64,000 bases of DNA from contig JAKOXG010000004.1 in the NCBI GenBank assembly GCA_029781115.1, forward strand, positions 181,415 to 245,414, in the 5' to 3' direction. This stretch comes from Candidatus Cloacimonadota bacterium (GTDB lineage Bacteria > Cloacimonadota > Cloacimonadia > Cloacimonadales > Cloacimonadaceae). Each line of letters opens with the position of its first letter. Positions within the stretch are counted from its first letter, which is position 1. Below, piece by piece: positions 52,588-62,358 of the stretch. Under the pieces are notes generated by a model. That model was given only the letters and a program-made list of their open reading frames with translations. It had not been told where the DNA came from and did not search any database. Both the position numbers and the translations under genes were made by a program.

Positions 52588-52950
52588 ATGAGCTTAGAAC
52601 TAAAAGAGAAAAGTAAGGTTGTTGACTCTCAGTTTTTCCCCAAGGTGCATTATCCTGCTCTCAGATCATACTCACGTATTTTCAGGATGCTTGCATGGCT
52701 ATCTCTAATTATCGGAGTTTTTGTTTTCTTTGCGGTAGTAATGGATGGCCACACAGAACCGTTTCCCGGGATAGTCGCACTGCTGTTCGGTGTGTTCAGT
52801 AATGTAATCTTCCAAACTATATCTGAGTTGTTGAAAGTGTTCACCGACATATCTATCAGCGCCAGAGAAATACTGATCCATATGACTGAAAAGGATGCAC
52901 GAACAGATTTGTTGAGTGACTCAGACACATCCGAGGTAGATTCCCAATAA
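52588..52950 (+). CDS. Small membrane protein of unknown function
   Basis: 120 residues with two predicted transmembrane segments (~33-53, MLAWLSLIIGVFVFFAVVM; ~58-80, GIVALLFGVFSNVIF) and a polar C-terminal tail. The family was not recognised. AAGGAG lies about 6 nt before the ATG, and a strong terminator follows, so it is a genuine single-gene unit. Confidence 0.75.
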   Translation: MSLELKEKSKVVDSQFFPKVHYPALRSYSRIFRMLAWLSLIIGVFVFFAVVMDGHTEPFPGIVALLFGVFSNVIFQTISELLKVFTDISISAREILIHMTEKDARTDLLSDSDTSEVDSQ

Positions 52951-52976
52951 CTCCCTCTTAATCTATTCTATCAACA

Positions 52977-53014
52977 AAAGACCCGGCTTCCAGGTGCAGG
53001 TTGCCGGGTCTTTT
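52977..53014. terminator. Strong bidirectional terminator
   Basis: AAAAGACCCGGC and GCCGGGTCTTTT form a stem of 11 or more bp with a 15-nt loop and T-runs on both strands. It ends the small membrane protein gene and the convergent giant secreted protein gene. Confidence 0.9.
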
Positions 53015-53033
53015 CTATTCCAATACTGTTTGA

Positions 53034-56000
53034 TTACTTGAGCATGATCATCTTGCGGGTGCTGGAGTATTTGCCAGCTTTCATGCGGTAGTAGTACACG
53101 CCGCTGGCCACATCACGTCCGCCATTGTCGGTTCCGTTCCAGATAGCGGTGTAATTGCCGGCGGGTCTTTCATCGTTCACCAGAGTCTTAACCAGTTTAC
53201 CCAAGACGTTGTAGATTTCGATCCTCACCTTCGATTGCTCTTTCAAGCTGAAGCTGATCGTGGTTTCGGGGTTGAAGGGATTGGGGTAGTTTCCATTGAG
53301 GGTGGTTGCCACCGGTGTTTGGAGGTTGTCATCGTTGTCCACCTGCTGCAGTATGAAGTTTTGTGTGGTGGTCAGATTTGGATAGACCTGCACATTATCC
53401 ACTGTAACCGAATGATATTCAGGATGACTTGCTGTCACTGAATAGATACCGGCTTCCATCTGCATGCTGTATGCGCCGATGTCGTTGGTGGTGGCGGTGG
53501 TTTCTCCGCAGGTGATTGTCACTCCACGGAGGGGAAGGCTTTGAGTATTCCTCACGATACCGGCAATAGTGCCGATGTAGGTGACTTTGGTAAGCGGTTC
53601 AGACAAAGCTGCAGGTGAGAGAGCTCCACCGGTGTAAACGGCCTTTACAGCCCATCTGTAGCTTCCGTCGGTAACGTTTTGCCAGCCATCATCAGCAAAG
53701 CTCAATTCGGTGATTGGCTCAGGAGTCAGTGAAATCCAGAAGTTTTCGCTTGCTTCTTCACCTTGGGCGAATCTCCACACTCTATAGCCCAGCAGAGCTC
53801 GGTCTCCGCGAGGGGCTGCCTTGGCTCTCTCGAATACACTGGCGTATCTTGATGGAGTGCCAACGCTACGAACCAAGGTTTCTGTGGATTCCTTAACCGG
53901 GGCGGGATAGACGCTGGCGAGCTTTGAAGCACCCATGCTCACATCATCGATTGCCAAGAAGAAGGCATCGTCTGAAACGCAATTGATAGCAAGGCGGATG
54001 GTCTGCCCCACGTAGGAGCTGATATCAAAGGTATAATGCGTCCAGACTGCGGGAACTTCCACATAACTTCCGCCACTGATGATGGTGAAGTCTGAAGGCG
54101 TGGTTGAGCCATTGCTCACGCCGATCCTGATGCGTTCTTCGCCATATTCATCAGTGTGTGATTTTGCCCAGAAGCTGAAGCTGTCGCCAGGTTGGGGTGC
54201 GAGCAGAGGCGTGATCAGCCAGTCGTCGTTTACCGTTTGGGTTGAGTTGAAACAAACGGCTGCCTTGCTGCCGGAATGAGGTGTAAAGCTGGTCAGGGGC
54301 GGCGACGTCTGGCTGGGGTTGAAGATGATAAAGGCTTGGGGGTTAAATTGGTTTTGCCATGTTACCCCTTGAATGCCGTAGGTGGGAGTATTGTCCTGAT
54401 CCACCGTGACCCAAGGAGCAAAGGAGACGGAAAAATCATCGTAGGATTCAAAGTCTTCAGACAATGAACCGCCAGGACCTCCTTCGCCTGTAGGGCTTTC
54501 CCAGGTAACGTTCACAGTTGATTGACTTTCTTCTTCTGCTTGTACGTTCACGGGTGGCAGGGTGATTTCAGTCATCGTGATGTCCACGGTGGTGGTCTGC
54601 ATTCCCGTTACCACAATTCCGGGATAAACAGCATTTTGGTATCCTGTCTTGGTGCAGGTCACGGCGTAGGTATCCTGATAGGCCAGGAAGGCATAACTTC
54701 CATCTGCGCCTGAGGTGCCGGAGTAGTCTCCAGCAGCGATGGTGGCTCCACTGATGGGAAGTCCGGTTCCAAATTCCGTCACCATTCCACTGATGGTGCC
54801 CATCATGCCTTTGTGAATCTCATTTGAGAAGGCAGGGGTGGAGAACACACCGTTTGTATACTCAGCTTTCACTGCATATTGATACACTCCAGAGGGTAGA
54901 GGCTGCCATGCGGTATCTACGTAGGTGGTATCCGTAACAACGGTGGGGGTGAGCAGAGTCCAAAGAGCTTCGTTCTCAATATCTTGCTGCAATAGACGCC
55001 AGACTCTGTAGCCTGTGAGCACTCTCTGAGATTGGCGGCTGTGCTGAGTGAGTCTGGTCGGGTTTTGATGTGCGAGCTCATCAGCTCTGGCTGCGGCTGC
55101 CTGCTCACTGAGGCCGGACATCCAAGCCGGGGTGATGGATGGAGCTTGGGCAACAGCTCTATCCAATGCAGTTCCCACATACACATCATCAATATACCAA
55201 CCTGCATAGTTCACCACCGTTGAGGCATACATTTCAAAGGTGATCTGGACGTTGTCCTGGCCGGCGTAGTCTGCGAGGCTTACCACGCGCTCTTGCCATT
55301 GGGTGTTCTGATAATCCCAGGAAGGCCCCCAGACCAGTGTGTCATTTACCCTCAATTGGCAATAGTCAAATTGGCCAAATACGTTTTCCCAGCTCCACCA
55401 CCTGATTTCAGGATTCTGAATGCCAGTGAGGTTGAAGGTCTTGGTGAGGTAATTAAAACCACCGGAGTTGGTGTAGTTTGTGTGCATTTTGGTTCCCCAC
55501 ATTCCTGTTCCGGAATAGGCACTCTGAGGTGGGTGGACGTTGTTTCCGGTGTAGATGTATTCAAAGCCATCAATATTATAGCTGTCCGACCATTCCCAGT
55601 CTCCCACCGGATCCCAGGAAGCTGTGGGTACCCAGCCGCCATCATCCATCTCAAAATCATCATAGGGAGGAACGGCAGTGGGTGAATTCCAGATAAGAGA
55701 TACTTCGGTTTGGGCTACGTTTTCTTCAGCGATCACTCCGGAAGGCGGGTAGGCAATTTCATCCAGTATCAGGGTCTGCATGTTGTAGTCCGTATTGCCG
55801 ATGGTGACGCTGCCCACCAGGTCTGAATATCCTTCGTAGGTGACCAAATAATCGTAGGTGTTTCCACCCAGCACACCGGGGATGGTGAAGTGTCCGGTGG
55901 CATCAGTCTCTGCAGAGTAGTTTGTGATGCCGGTGAGGCTCACCTGCGCTCCTTCCAGGCCTACTGTGGGCTGATCACTTCCCGCCACAAAACCGGTAAC

Positions 56001-59000
56001 AGTCACTGCGGAAGAAGCAGTAAGATTGAAGTCCAAAGTGGTGGTTTGGTCTTCTACGATTGTTGCGGGTAAGGTCATGGTATCATAGCCGAGTTTGCTG
56101 GCGGTCACGTTGTAGTTGCCTGCTCCGATATAGGGGATGCTATACTGGCCAAGAGCATCTGTGACAGCACCATAGGGCGTGTCTACCACATCAATGTTTA
56201 CCTCAGGTACAGCCACGCCGTCAGAAGTCACGGTTCCGCTCAGTGAGCCCATTCCGGAGACGTTGAGATAGAGTCTGATATTGGCTCTTTTATCGCTCAT
56301 GGTTCCGGTTGTGCCCAACTCGGCATTTTGCGTGTCGCTCTGGTATCTGAGGGAGGTGTTGGTCCCGGTGGTGGGAGTATAATAAACGCTGGCATTTTGG
56401 GTGTAACTTCCCTGGACAAGTGTTGTTATGATGTCCACAATGATGTTGTCTACACCGTTCCAGACAAAGGGTGTGTCAAAAGCGTGTACGTTCCAACCGT
56501 CGACGGGCATGAAACCGTCTTCAAAGAACACCTGGGTGTAGTCACCAGCTTCAAAGGAGTTGGTAAAGGCATCAAGCTGAGTGTGCTTGAGCTTGATGGA
56601 GAAGTTGGGCATGGGCGAGCAGTTGTTGATGTTGCTCACTTCAAAGGCCAGAGAGGTAATCAGACCAGGAGCTGCGCCACAGGCGAATAGTTCGTCTGCT
56701 TTAAACAGATATTGCTGATGGAAGCTTTTGTAGCGTGTGCCATAAGGAGTGGGCGCACCGGTGGTGGTGTTTGTGGAGGTTCCGGTTCCTACTGTAACAA
56801 CCAATGAGCCTGGAGCTTGCACCGCGATGGTCAAGGTGGGGGACTGGTCATTGTCTGTGTTTTGGTCTGAAGCCAGGTTTACCTTTGCGTAAATGTTTAT
56901 TGCACCAGGCTGAGCGGGAGTCCAAGTCAAAGGAAGCTCAACTGTCTCGCCGGGATTGATTGCAACGCCATTTGTGGTGGCCAGGAGGTTGTCTTCGCCA
57001 TCATGCAAAGTCACGGTATAGGTGTCTTGAGCTGCTGTTCCCCAGTTGGTGACATGGGCGGTGTAGGTGACAGGTGATTCCGCCGATGGGGTTGGAGGGC
57101 CGGTCAATTCAAACACAGCGAGGTCATTTTCCTGAATCTGTTCAAAGGTCACATCGTCAATATAGATGCTCTGAGCACTTGATGTATTGCCATGTTTAAA
57201 GACCACAAAGCGCCCATTGCCTGTGTAAGCATTGAAGGGAACGACGACTTCCGTCCAGGTATTGGGAGTGTTCATGGAATGAACTTCGGTGTAGGATGAA
57301 GCATCCAAGGGGTCATCCAAGACTCCAATGTTCAAGCTGTAGGTAGCACTTGTGCCCCTGACCCAGAATTTCAAGCGCACGCCATTAAGTGGTATGGTGG
57401 GGCTGACGGGAGGTGCCAAAAGCATGACACTATTTGCTGCAGGGCTCCCATTGTAAATGCGCACACATTGTGGTGCACTATGCGGTGCTGTAGTCACTGT
57501 AGCAACTACCGGATTGGAATCGCCGGCATCAATCAAGCTACCCCACTCGAGGGGAAGGTTGGGAGTGGTGACATCATCAAAGTTTTGGGTGTAGGGCAGG
57601 GTCGTGATATTGGTATCGATGCAGTTGGCGGTGATGGTGGCAGTGTGAACGCTACGGTTATCGTTGATGGTAATGGTTGCATTGTGGACTCCAGCCTCGG
57701 TGGGGGCATAGTTGACTGTAAATTCCAGTGTTTGTCCCACGGTCAAGTTTGCAGGCAGGGCGGGAGGTTCTGGAATCGTAAAGAAGGTATCACCGCTGAT
57801 TTCAATTGTATTGATACCCAAAGTGCCGCCACCTACGTTGCGGATGGTGAAGATGCGGTCCGCAGCGGTATCCAAAAGCACATTGCCGAGATCTGCAGCC
57901 ACGGGATGGATATTGAAGGTGGGCTCGTCGCTCAATGGCGTGATCTGGAAACTGGTCATCGGGAATTGCCCTGTAAGTGTTCCGGACGCCTGAGGTTCTT
58001 CGGGATCATAGTCTACCGTGTCGGAGCGTTGGAGGCGGCCACGTGTTGTGCCTATGGTTTGAGCTTTAAAATAATGTGAAGTTGAGTAGTATTGCGTATC
58101 CAGAGGTCTCTTGAACATTAGCACCAAGTTCCCACCCGTGTAGCTGAAAGGAATCTGCAAAGGAATGACGATGTTGTTTTCACCAGAGGGAAAGTCGACC
58201 GTTCCATCATAGACCATAGTCAATTGGCTCGCAGGAATCCAACCACCACTGAGATCATCCAGATTGGAGATTCCCATCCAGACCTTTATCGGGGTGTTTT
58301 CTATGGCTGTGGGAAACATATTGTGGAGAATCAGGGAGTTGATGGAACCGAATGTGTTGATTTCATCTGGATAATACATATACTGGCTGATGCAGCTCTT
58401 GTAGTAAAAATCGATGGGTACGCGGAGGTTTTGGCTTCCGTCGCCAATAGTTACGGCTGTGATGCCGGCAGGCACCACGTTAATATTCAAAATGGTAGTT
58501 TCGTTGTTTGTATCATACTCATCGCCAGTTAGGACAACTTTTCCATAAATTGCCAGTGGGCCAACTTCAGAAGGAGTCCAGGTGATAGGAACCTCCAAGG
58601 TCTGCTGTCCATCTATTGCCGGGCCGGCAACGCTGGCAAGCTCTGTATCTGGGCTGCTCATCAGCTTGACCTGATAATTGTTTTGAGAGTTGACACCAAT
58701 ATTGCTGATGGTGACCGTGTAAATGGTTTCCTGACCTTGAGTGGGCATACCGTTACCAGTAATAGTATATGCAGCAAGATCGTTTTGGATGAGTTGATCG
58801 GTATAGACAAAAGTGGTTTGAGGGAATTGAGCAGTGGCTGTGCCGGGATCAGGGTTGGCGGGATCGTAAACGGTGCTGTCACTACGCAAAAAGCGTCCTC
58901 TGGCTGCTCCAGCGGTCTGACATTTGAACCTATCTGAGGATGACAGCGCTACGGAATCCATCACGCGATTGCACATCATTACCAGGTTTCCGCCAGTATA

Positions 59001-59393
59001 CATATAAGGCGTATTCAAAGTAATGGTGATGGTGTTTTCCCCAACTGGGAAATCCATAGTGCCATCATAAACCAAATTCAGGGATGTTGATGGGATAAAA
59101 CCACCGCTGAGGTCTTCCACTTGAGTGCTGCCAAGCCAAATCTTGATCGGCTTGGATAAAGCTGTAGAGGATGAGAAATTGTTGTAAAACTTGAGCTGGG
59201 TGATCGTTCCATTTGTCATCCCCAGTTCATCCGGGAAATACAAGCATTGGTAGATGGAGTTCTTCCAATAAAAATCAAAAGGATAACGGGCATTTTCATC
59301 ACCGGCACCAACGGTAACCTCCAGGGCACCGAGCGATGAAAGCATCGGGAAAATCATGACAAGAACCATGACTGACAGCAATAGTCGTCTCAT
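53034..59393 (-). CDS. Giant multidomain secreted protein with T9SS-type sorting domain
   Basis: A 2,119-residue protein starting at 59393, where AAGGAG precedes the ATG and a signal peptide (RRLLLSVMVLVMIFPMLSSL) begins. Two ~170-residue N-terminal repeats share IKIWLG/IKVWMG, DLSGG(F/W)IP, VYDGT(M/V)DFP(V/S)GEN and YTGGNLV; a third, shorter version follows near residue 950. Between them lie CARDB-like Ig modules (NDLAAYTITGNGMP, TWTPSEVGPLAIYGKV) and a choice-of-anchor type domain. Later there are carboxypeptidase-regulatory-like modules (GTVTSDGVAVPEVNIDVVD, VSLTGITNYSAETDATG) alternating with MAM/cleaved-adhesin-like domains (WLITPLLAPQPGDSFSFWAK). It ends NYPNPFNPETTISFSL...MIMLK. It is probably a surface adhesin or scaffold; no catalytic motif was found. 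Confidence 0.88.
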   Translation of the reverse strand: MRRLLLSVMVLVMIFPMLSSLGALEVTVGAGDENARYPFDFYWKNSIYQCLYFPDELGMTNGTITQLKFYNNFSSSTALSKPIKIWLGSTQVEDLSGGFIPSTSLNLVYDGTMDFPVGENTITITLNTPYMYTGGNLVMMCNRVMDSVALSSSDRFKCQTAGAARGRFLRSDSTVYDPANPDPGTATAQFPQTTFVYTDQLIQNDLAAYTITGNGMPTQGQETIYTVTISNIGVNSQNNYQVKLMSSPDTELASVAGPAIDGQQTLEVPITWTPSEVGPLAIYGKVVLTGDEYDTNNETTILNINVVPAGITAVTIGDGSQNLRVPIDFYYKSCISQYMYYPDEINTFGSINSLILHNMFPTAIENTPIKVWMGISNLDDLSGGWIPASQLTMVYDGTVDFPSGENNIVIPLQIPFSYTGGNLVLMFKRPLDTQYYSTSHYFKAQTIGTTRGRLQRSDTVDYDPEEPQASGTLTGQFPMTSFQITPLSDEPTFNIHPVAADLGNVLLDTAADRIFTIRNVGGGTLGINTIEISGDTFFTIPEPPALPANLTVGQTLEFTVNYAPTEAGVHNATITINDNRSVHTATITANCIDTNITTLPYTQNFDDVTTPNLPLEWGSLIDAGDSNPVVATVTTAPHSAPQCVRIYNGSPAANSVMLLAPPVSPTIPLNGVRLKFWVRGTSATYSLNIGVLDDPLDASSYTEVHSMNTPNTWTEVVVPFNAYTGNGRFVVFKHGNTSSAQSIYIDDVTFEQIQENDLAVFELTGPPTPSAESPVTYTAHVTNWGTAAQDTYTVTLHDGEDNLLATTNGVAINPGETVELPLTWTPAQPGAINIYAKVNLASDQNTDNDQSPTLTIAVQAPGSLVVTVGTGTSTNTTTGAPTPYGTRYKSFHQQYLFKADELFACGAAPGLITSLAFEVSNINNCSPMPNFSIKLKHTQLDAFTNSFEAGDYTQVFFEDGFMPVDGWNVHAFDTPFVWNGVDNIIVDIITTLVQGSYTQNASVYYTPTTGTNTSLRYQSDTQNAELGTTGTMSDKRANIRLYLNVSGMGSLSGTVTSDGVAVPEVNIDVVDTPYGAVTDALGQYSIPYIGAGNYNVTASKLGYDTMTLPATIVEDQTTTLDFNLTASSAVTVTGFVAGSDQPTVGLEGAQVSLTGITNYSAETDATGHFTIPGVLGGNTYDYLVTYEGYSDLVGSVTIGNTDYNMQTLILDEIAYPPSGVIAEENVAQTEVSLIWNSPTAVPPYDDFEMDDGGWVPTASWDPVGDWEWSDSYNIDGFEYIYTGNNVHPPQSAYSGTGMWGTKMHTNYTNSGGFNYLTKTFNLTGIQNPEIRWWSWENVFGQFDYCQLRVNDTLVWGPSWDYQNTQWQERVVSLADYAGQDNVQITFEMYASTVVNYAGWYIDDVYVGTALDRAVAQAPSITPAWMSGLSEQAAAARADELAHQNPTRLTQHSRQSQRVLTGYRVWRLLQQDIENEALWTLLTPTVVTDTTYVDTAWQPLPSGVYQYAVKAEYTNGVFSTPAFSNEIHKGMMGTISGMVTEFGTGLPISGATIAAGDYSGTSGADGSYAFLAYQDTYAVTCTKTGYQNAVYPGIVVTGMQTTTVDITMTEITLPPVNVQAEEESQSTVNVTWESPTGEGGPGGSLSEDFESYDDFSVSFAPWVTVDQDNTPTYGIQGVTWQNQFNPQAFIIFNPSQTSPPLTSFTPHSGSKAAVCFNSTQTVNDDWLITPLLAPQPGDSFSFWAKSHTDEYGEERIRIGVSNGSTTPSDFTIISGGSYVEVPAVWTHYTFDISSYVGQTIRLAINCVSDDAFFLAIDDVSMGASKLASVYPAPVKESTETLVRSVGTPSRYASVFERAKAAPRGDRALLGYRVWRFAQGEEASENFWISLTPEPITELSFADDGWQNVTDGSYRWAVKAVYTGGALSPAALSEPLTKVTYIGTIAGIVRNTQSLPLRGVTITCGETTATTNDIGAYSMQMEAGIYSVTASHPEYHSVTVDNVQVYPNLTTTQNFILQQVDNDDNLQTPVATTLNGNYPNPFNPETTISFSLKEQSKVRIEIYNVLGKLVKTLVNDERPAGNYTAIWNGTDNGGRDVASGVYYYRMKAGKYSSTRKMIMLK

Positions 59394-59539
59394 TATCTGA
59401 CTCCTTATGTCAAAATGAATAGTTGTTTGTTGTTTTCGGTCTTTAGCTCTCGAACCCATAATGCCAGGTGCGGAAGCAGCTTAGATATATAGTATGAAGC
59501 AAAATGCACGAATAACATTCTACATTCTGCAATTGGGTC

Positions 59540-59569
59540 ACTATAATTTGAAATGAGTAAACCTGTCAA
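59540..59569 (-). promoter_or_regulatory. Promoter of the giant secreted protein gene
   Basis: On the minus strand TTGACA (59569-59564), 18-nt spacer, TATAGT (59545-59540). The leader to the ATG at 59393 is about 140 nt. Confidence 0.6.
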
Positions 59570-59785
59570 GGTGATTGTTGGCAGATCAATGGGCGTAATG
59601 AGGTGGCGGCTGGGCTGTAATAAGGAGTTGTGATTTGTGGTATACACGTATGCAATATGTGGGGTATGCTGTGCGGGAACTTGTGTGGGGAAAGAGAAAT
59701 GTAATAATATGGTTAATAGCATGATATATAATATAGTTATATGATGTAGCCAGGGCTGAATCAGAGAGCTTAACCAAGATTCTAC

Positions 59786-59813
59786 TTGACAGGAAAGGCT
59801 ATATTATTATAAC
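59786..59813 (+). promoter_or_regulatory. Promoter of the three-gene AAA+/nuclease-like module
   Basis: TTGACA (59786-59791), 16-nt spacer, TATAAC (59808-59813). It lies about 26 nt upstream of the first start codon, which itself has GGAGG at good spacing. Confidence 0.65.
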
Positions 59814-59838
59814 GTCCGGCACATATGGAGGTTGAACA

Positions 59839-60507
59839 ATGAAAAATATAAAACTGAACCAATTAAGTCTACTCGGAAGAGCCTCGGAGGCCTATGCTTC
59901 TGGGGAGCTCGCCGAGGTTAAGGAAAGAGCGGAAGATTTATACTTGGGCAAACGCTATCCCTTTGTGATTAGCGTAGAACACCCCTATCCGCTGCACTTG
60001 TTCAGTCCGCGTCTGGTATCTATGCTTAAGGGCGAGTCCAGTTATCCCGATGCTGAAAAGACCTGGGAGATAATCAGCAGCAGAGAGTGCGTCATCAAGA
60101 TGGTTTCGGCTACCGAGATCAGGAGGCCGGCAGCAGAGATATTGGGGCCCATGTTTGAAAAGGTCTTCCCACCTGAGGGTGATGAAAACATCATGATCCG
60201 CAAACAAATGATAGGCTATATGATCAAGGTGGTGATGGAGTGTTTTGGCTACACCACCCATCTGGGCAGGAGGCAAATCGACACCACCAGAGGACCGGGT
60301 GATTCTGCTCGCAGGTCAAACTACTTCAAAACTGGAACCTTGTATGAGAAAATGACTTCAGAGCACCGAGATGCTATTTTGAATCAAATCAAAGGTGTCG
60401 AGGTGAAAAGGCAGTTTCGCGTTATTACTGAACTCATCATGGAAGGGCAGACTGAATACCAGAAAATCTACAACATAGACGGTTTAACTAAATGGGAATC
60501 TTTATAA
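59839..60507 (+). CDS. Unknown protein, first gene of a three-gene module
   Basis: 222 residues, no signal peptide or membrane segment, mixed alpha/beta composition with many Arg and Lys in the second half (YTTHLGRRQIDTTRGPGDSARR split here as YTTHLGRRQID and TTRGPGDSARR). I do not recognise the family. The basic, conserved-looking segment could contact nucleic acid. GGAGG lies 7 nt before the ATG. The downstream AAA+ ATPase start is 11 nt beyond its stop, so the proteins are likely made together. Confidence 0.8.
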   Translation: MKNIKLNQLSLLGRASEAYASGELAEVKERAEDLYLGKRYPFVISVEHPYPLHLFSPRLVSMLKGESSYPDAEKTWEIISSRECVIKMVSATEIRRPAAEILGPMFEKVFPPEGDENIMIRKQMIGYMIKVVMECFGYTTHLGRRQIDTTRGPGDSARRSNYFKTGTLYEKMTSEHRDAILNQIKGVEVKRQFRVITELIMEGQTEYQKIYNIDGLTKWESL

Positions 60508-60518
60508 GGGGGAGAAAA

Positions 60519-62348
60519 ATGAGGATTGAGGTTAGAGCACCTGTAGAAATATTGCATAAGCTGATTGAGCTGAAGCCTGCGCAGCAGGTTTCAAGTGTGG
60601 GGAATCAGATTGCTCCAAATGCTGGGTGTCTGTCAAAACCCGATGTAAAGAGGTTGAATGAGCATGTGCAGCAATTGATCACACATCCGCTATTTGAGTG
60701 CTATCAGCTTGACCAGACGGATGTGATGGTGATCGTGGAGTTGTGGCGCAATCATCTCGATTCGCAGGGTCTTAGCCTTGCTTGGCCTGTCGTCTGCGCC
60801 TGTGCCAATATTCAGCGTTACGATGTCCGAACCTGCGCGGAATATCTCATCAGCTTGTTGGAGCGCAACATCATCTGTTTTGATGCCAAGATGGTTGCCA
60901 ATTACAGAGTAAATCCCATGGTTCTGCAATCGACTGCCTACTGTCTGAGCAAAGACATCATGCTCAGGATATTGGGTAGAGACTTCAAGACAGACTTGGA
61001 GGCGGTTATGAAAGAAAAGTGGCTGATCGATGAGGATTTCTTCTGCGATCTGAAGCGGAGCTTATCTTTTTGCTATAATTGCTTTTACGATAGGAGGCAT
61101 GCAGAGACCATGGGCAGGAATCCGGTGTTGGAATATCCGATTCTGTCCGCTTGCCTGCGTCTCCTCAAAGACAGGATTATGGCTGCACCTGACAGCTTGG
61201 GTATAAAAACACTTCTTCGCCAGCATAAGCTAAGCGATGAGCAGCTATTTATCATGCTTTTGGTCATGTATCATCAGCTTTATGGTGATAGCAGTATTGC
61301 GGAGAGTGATCTAATCCTGTCCCTGGCACCTGATCCAAACCACAGATGGCAAATGCAGGAACAGCTTAGTGAGAGTTCCAGTCTGGTATCCGCTGGTTTG
61401 ATCAGCAAAGATGCGCGCATGGCTAGATTTGGAGTGTTTGGACTAATCGTGCCTCCTGACATCATGGATTCATTGGGATACGAGATGAGTTCATCTGCAA
61501 AGGATGCCCCGAAATTGAGCCCCTACTTCCAAAGGTGCAAGCCTGTTCAAACCCTTGATGATGTGATACTGCCCGCATCTGACAGGCAGCTCATTCGCCA
61601 GATAATCACCAAGTGTGATGCCGATAAACGCAGAGATTTGAAGGAGTGGGGTTTTTCCGGACAAAGCAACAAAGAAGGCGTGGTGATGCTGCTTTACGGA
61701 GATCCCGGAACCGGAAAGACCTACACAGCCGGTGCAATCGCCAATGAGTTGCAGAAAGAACTGATCACGCTTAATGTGCCCGAACTGCGCAATAAATACT
61801 ACGGCGAGACAGAGAGACTGATCAAGAAAGCCTTTACCGAGATGCGCAAGATGGCTGCAGAAGATGAGAATGCACCCGTGTTCCTCTTGAATGAGGCAGA
61901 TCAGCTCATCCATGCAAGATCGACCAGCTATACCTCAAGTTGCGATACCATCGAAAACTCCATCCAAAGCATTATCTTGGAAGAACTGGAGACCTTCCCA
62001 GGCATCCTGATCCTGACTACAAACCTGGAGACAAACCTTGATGAGGCATTCTTTCGCCGCTTCGATCTCAAATTCAGGTTTGCATTTCCGGATTATGAGA
62101 GTAGATTCAAGCTGTGGAAGCTTTATCTTAAGAAAGAAATCCCAGGCTCAGAATACATTGATATTGAGCTTCTGGCAAAGAAATACAAGTTCAGTGGCGC
62201 ACAGATCGCTTTGGTTATCCAAAATGCCTGCGTTGAAGCCATTGGACGTGAAGAAGAATATAGGTTCTTGGGGCTGCACGATCTGCTGAAATATGCTGAG
62301 CTGGAGCTGCAATGGACCGATGACGATAAGAAAAGTATAGGTTTCTAA
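60519..62348 (+). CDS. AAA+ ATPase, second gene of a three-gene module
   Basis: A 609-residue ATPase. Residues 1-~340 are a helical N-terminal region of unknown type with several cysteines. The AAA+ core follows: Walker A GDPGTGKT (394-401), then LNVPELRNKYYGETERLI (CDC48/spastin-like pore region), Walker B VFLLNEAD with N458-E459, sensor-1 ILILTTNLETNLDEAF and arginine-finger-like FFRRFDLKFRFAFP. The Walker B aspartate is Asn while the catalytic Glu is kept, as in a subset of AAA proteins. The ATG at 60519 is chosen because AAGGGGGAG precedes it; an ATG at 60492 lies inside the previous gene. It may unfold or remodel a partner, perhaps the nuclease-like neighbour. Confidence 0.88.
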   Translation: MRIEVRAPVEILHKLIELKPAQQVSSVGNQIAPNAGCLSKPDVKRLNEHVQQLITHPLFECYQLDQTDVMVIVELWRNHLDSQGLSLAWPVVCACANIQRYDVRTCAEYLISLLERNIICFDAKMVANYRVNPMVLQSTAYCLSKDIMLRILGRDFKTDLEAVMKEKWLIDEDFFCDLKRSLSFCYNCFYDRRHAETMGRNPVLEYPILSACLRLLKDRIMAAPDSLGIKTLLRQHKLSDEQLFIMLLVMYHQLYGDSSIAESDLILSLAPDPNHRWQMQEQLSESSSLVSAGLISKDARMARFGVFGLIVPPDIMDSLGYEMSSSAKDAPKLSPYFQRCKPVQTLDDVILPASDRQLIRQIITKCDADKRRDLKEWGFSGQSNKEGVVMLLYGDPGTGKTYTAGAIANELQKELITLNVPELRNKYYGETERLIKKAFTEMRKMAAEDENAPVFLLNEADQLIHARSTSYTSSCDTIENSIQSIILEELETFPGILILTTNLETNLDEAFFRRFDLKFRFAFPDYESRFKLWKLYLKKEIPGSEYIDIELLAKKYKFSGAQIALVIQNACVEAIGREEEYRFLGLHDLLKYAELELQWTDDDKKSIGF

Positions 62349-62358
62349 GGAGGTAATA

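Larger units (their letters stand above)
59394..59838. other. AT-rich divergent intergenic region with two promoters
   Basis: It holds the minus-strand promoter of the giant secreted protein gene and the plus-strand promoter of the three-gene module. The middle (about 59600-59760) is AT-rich without a recognisable gene or repeat. Confidence 0.5.

Noticed and set aside
59600..59760. Possible small gene in the AT-rich gap before the three-gene module
   Set aside because: Short frames there have neither ribosome-binding sites nor protein-like composition.
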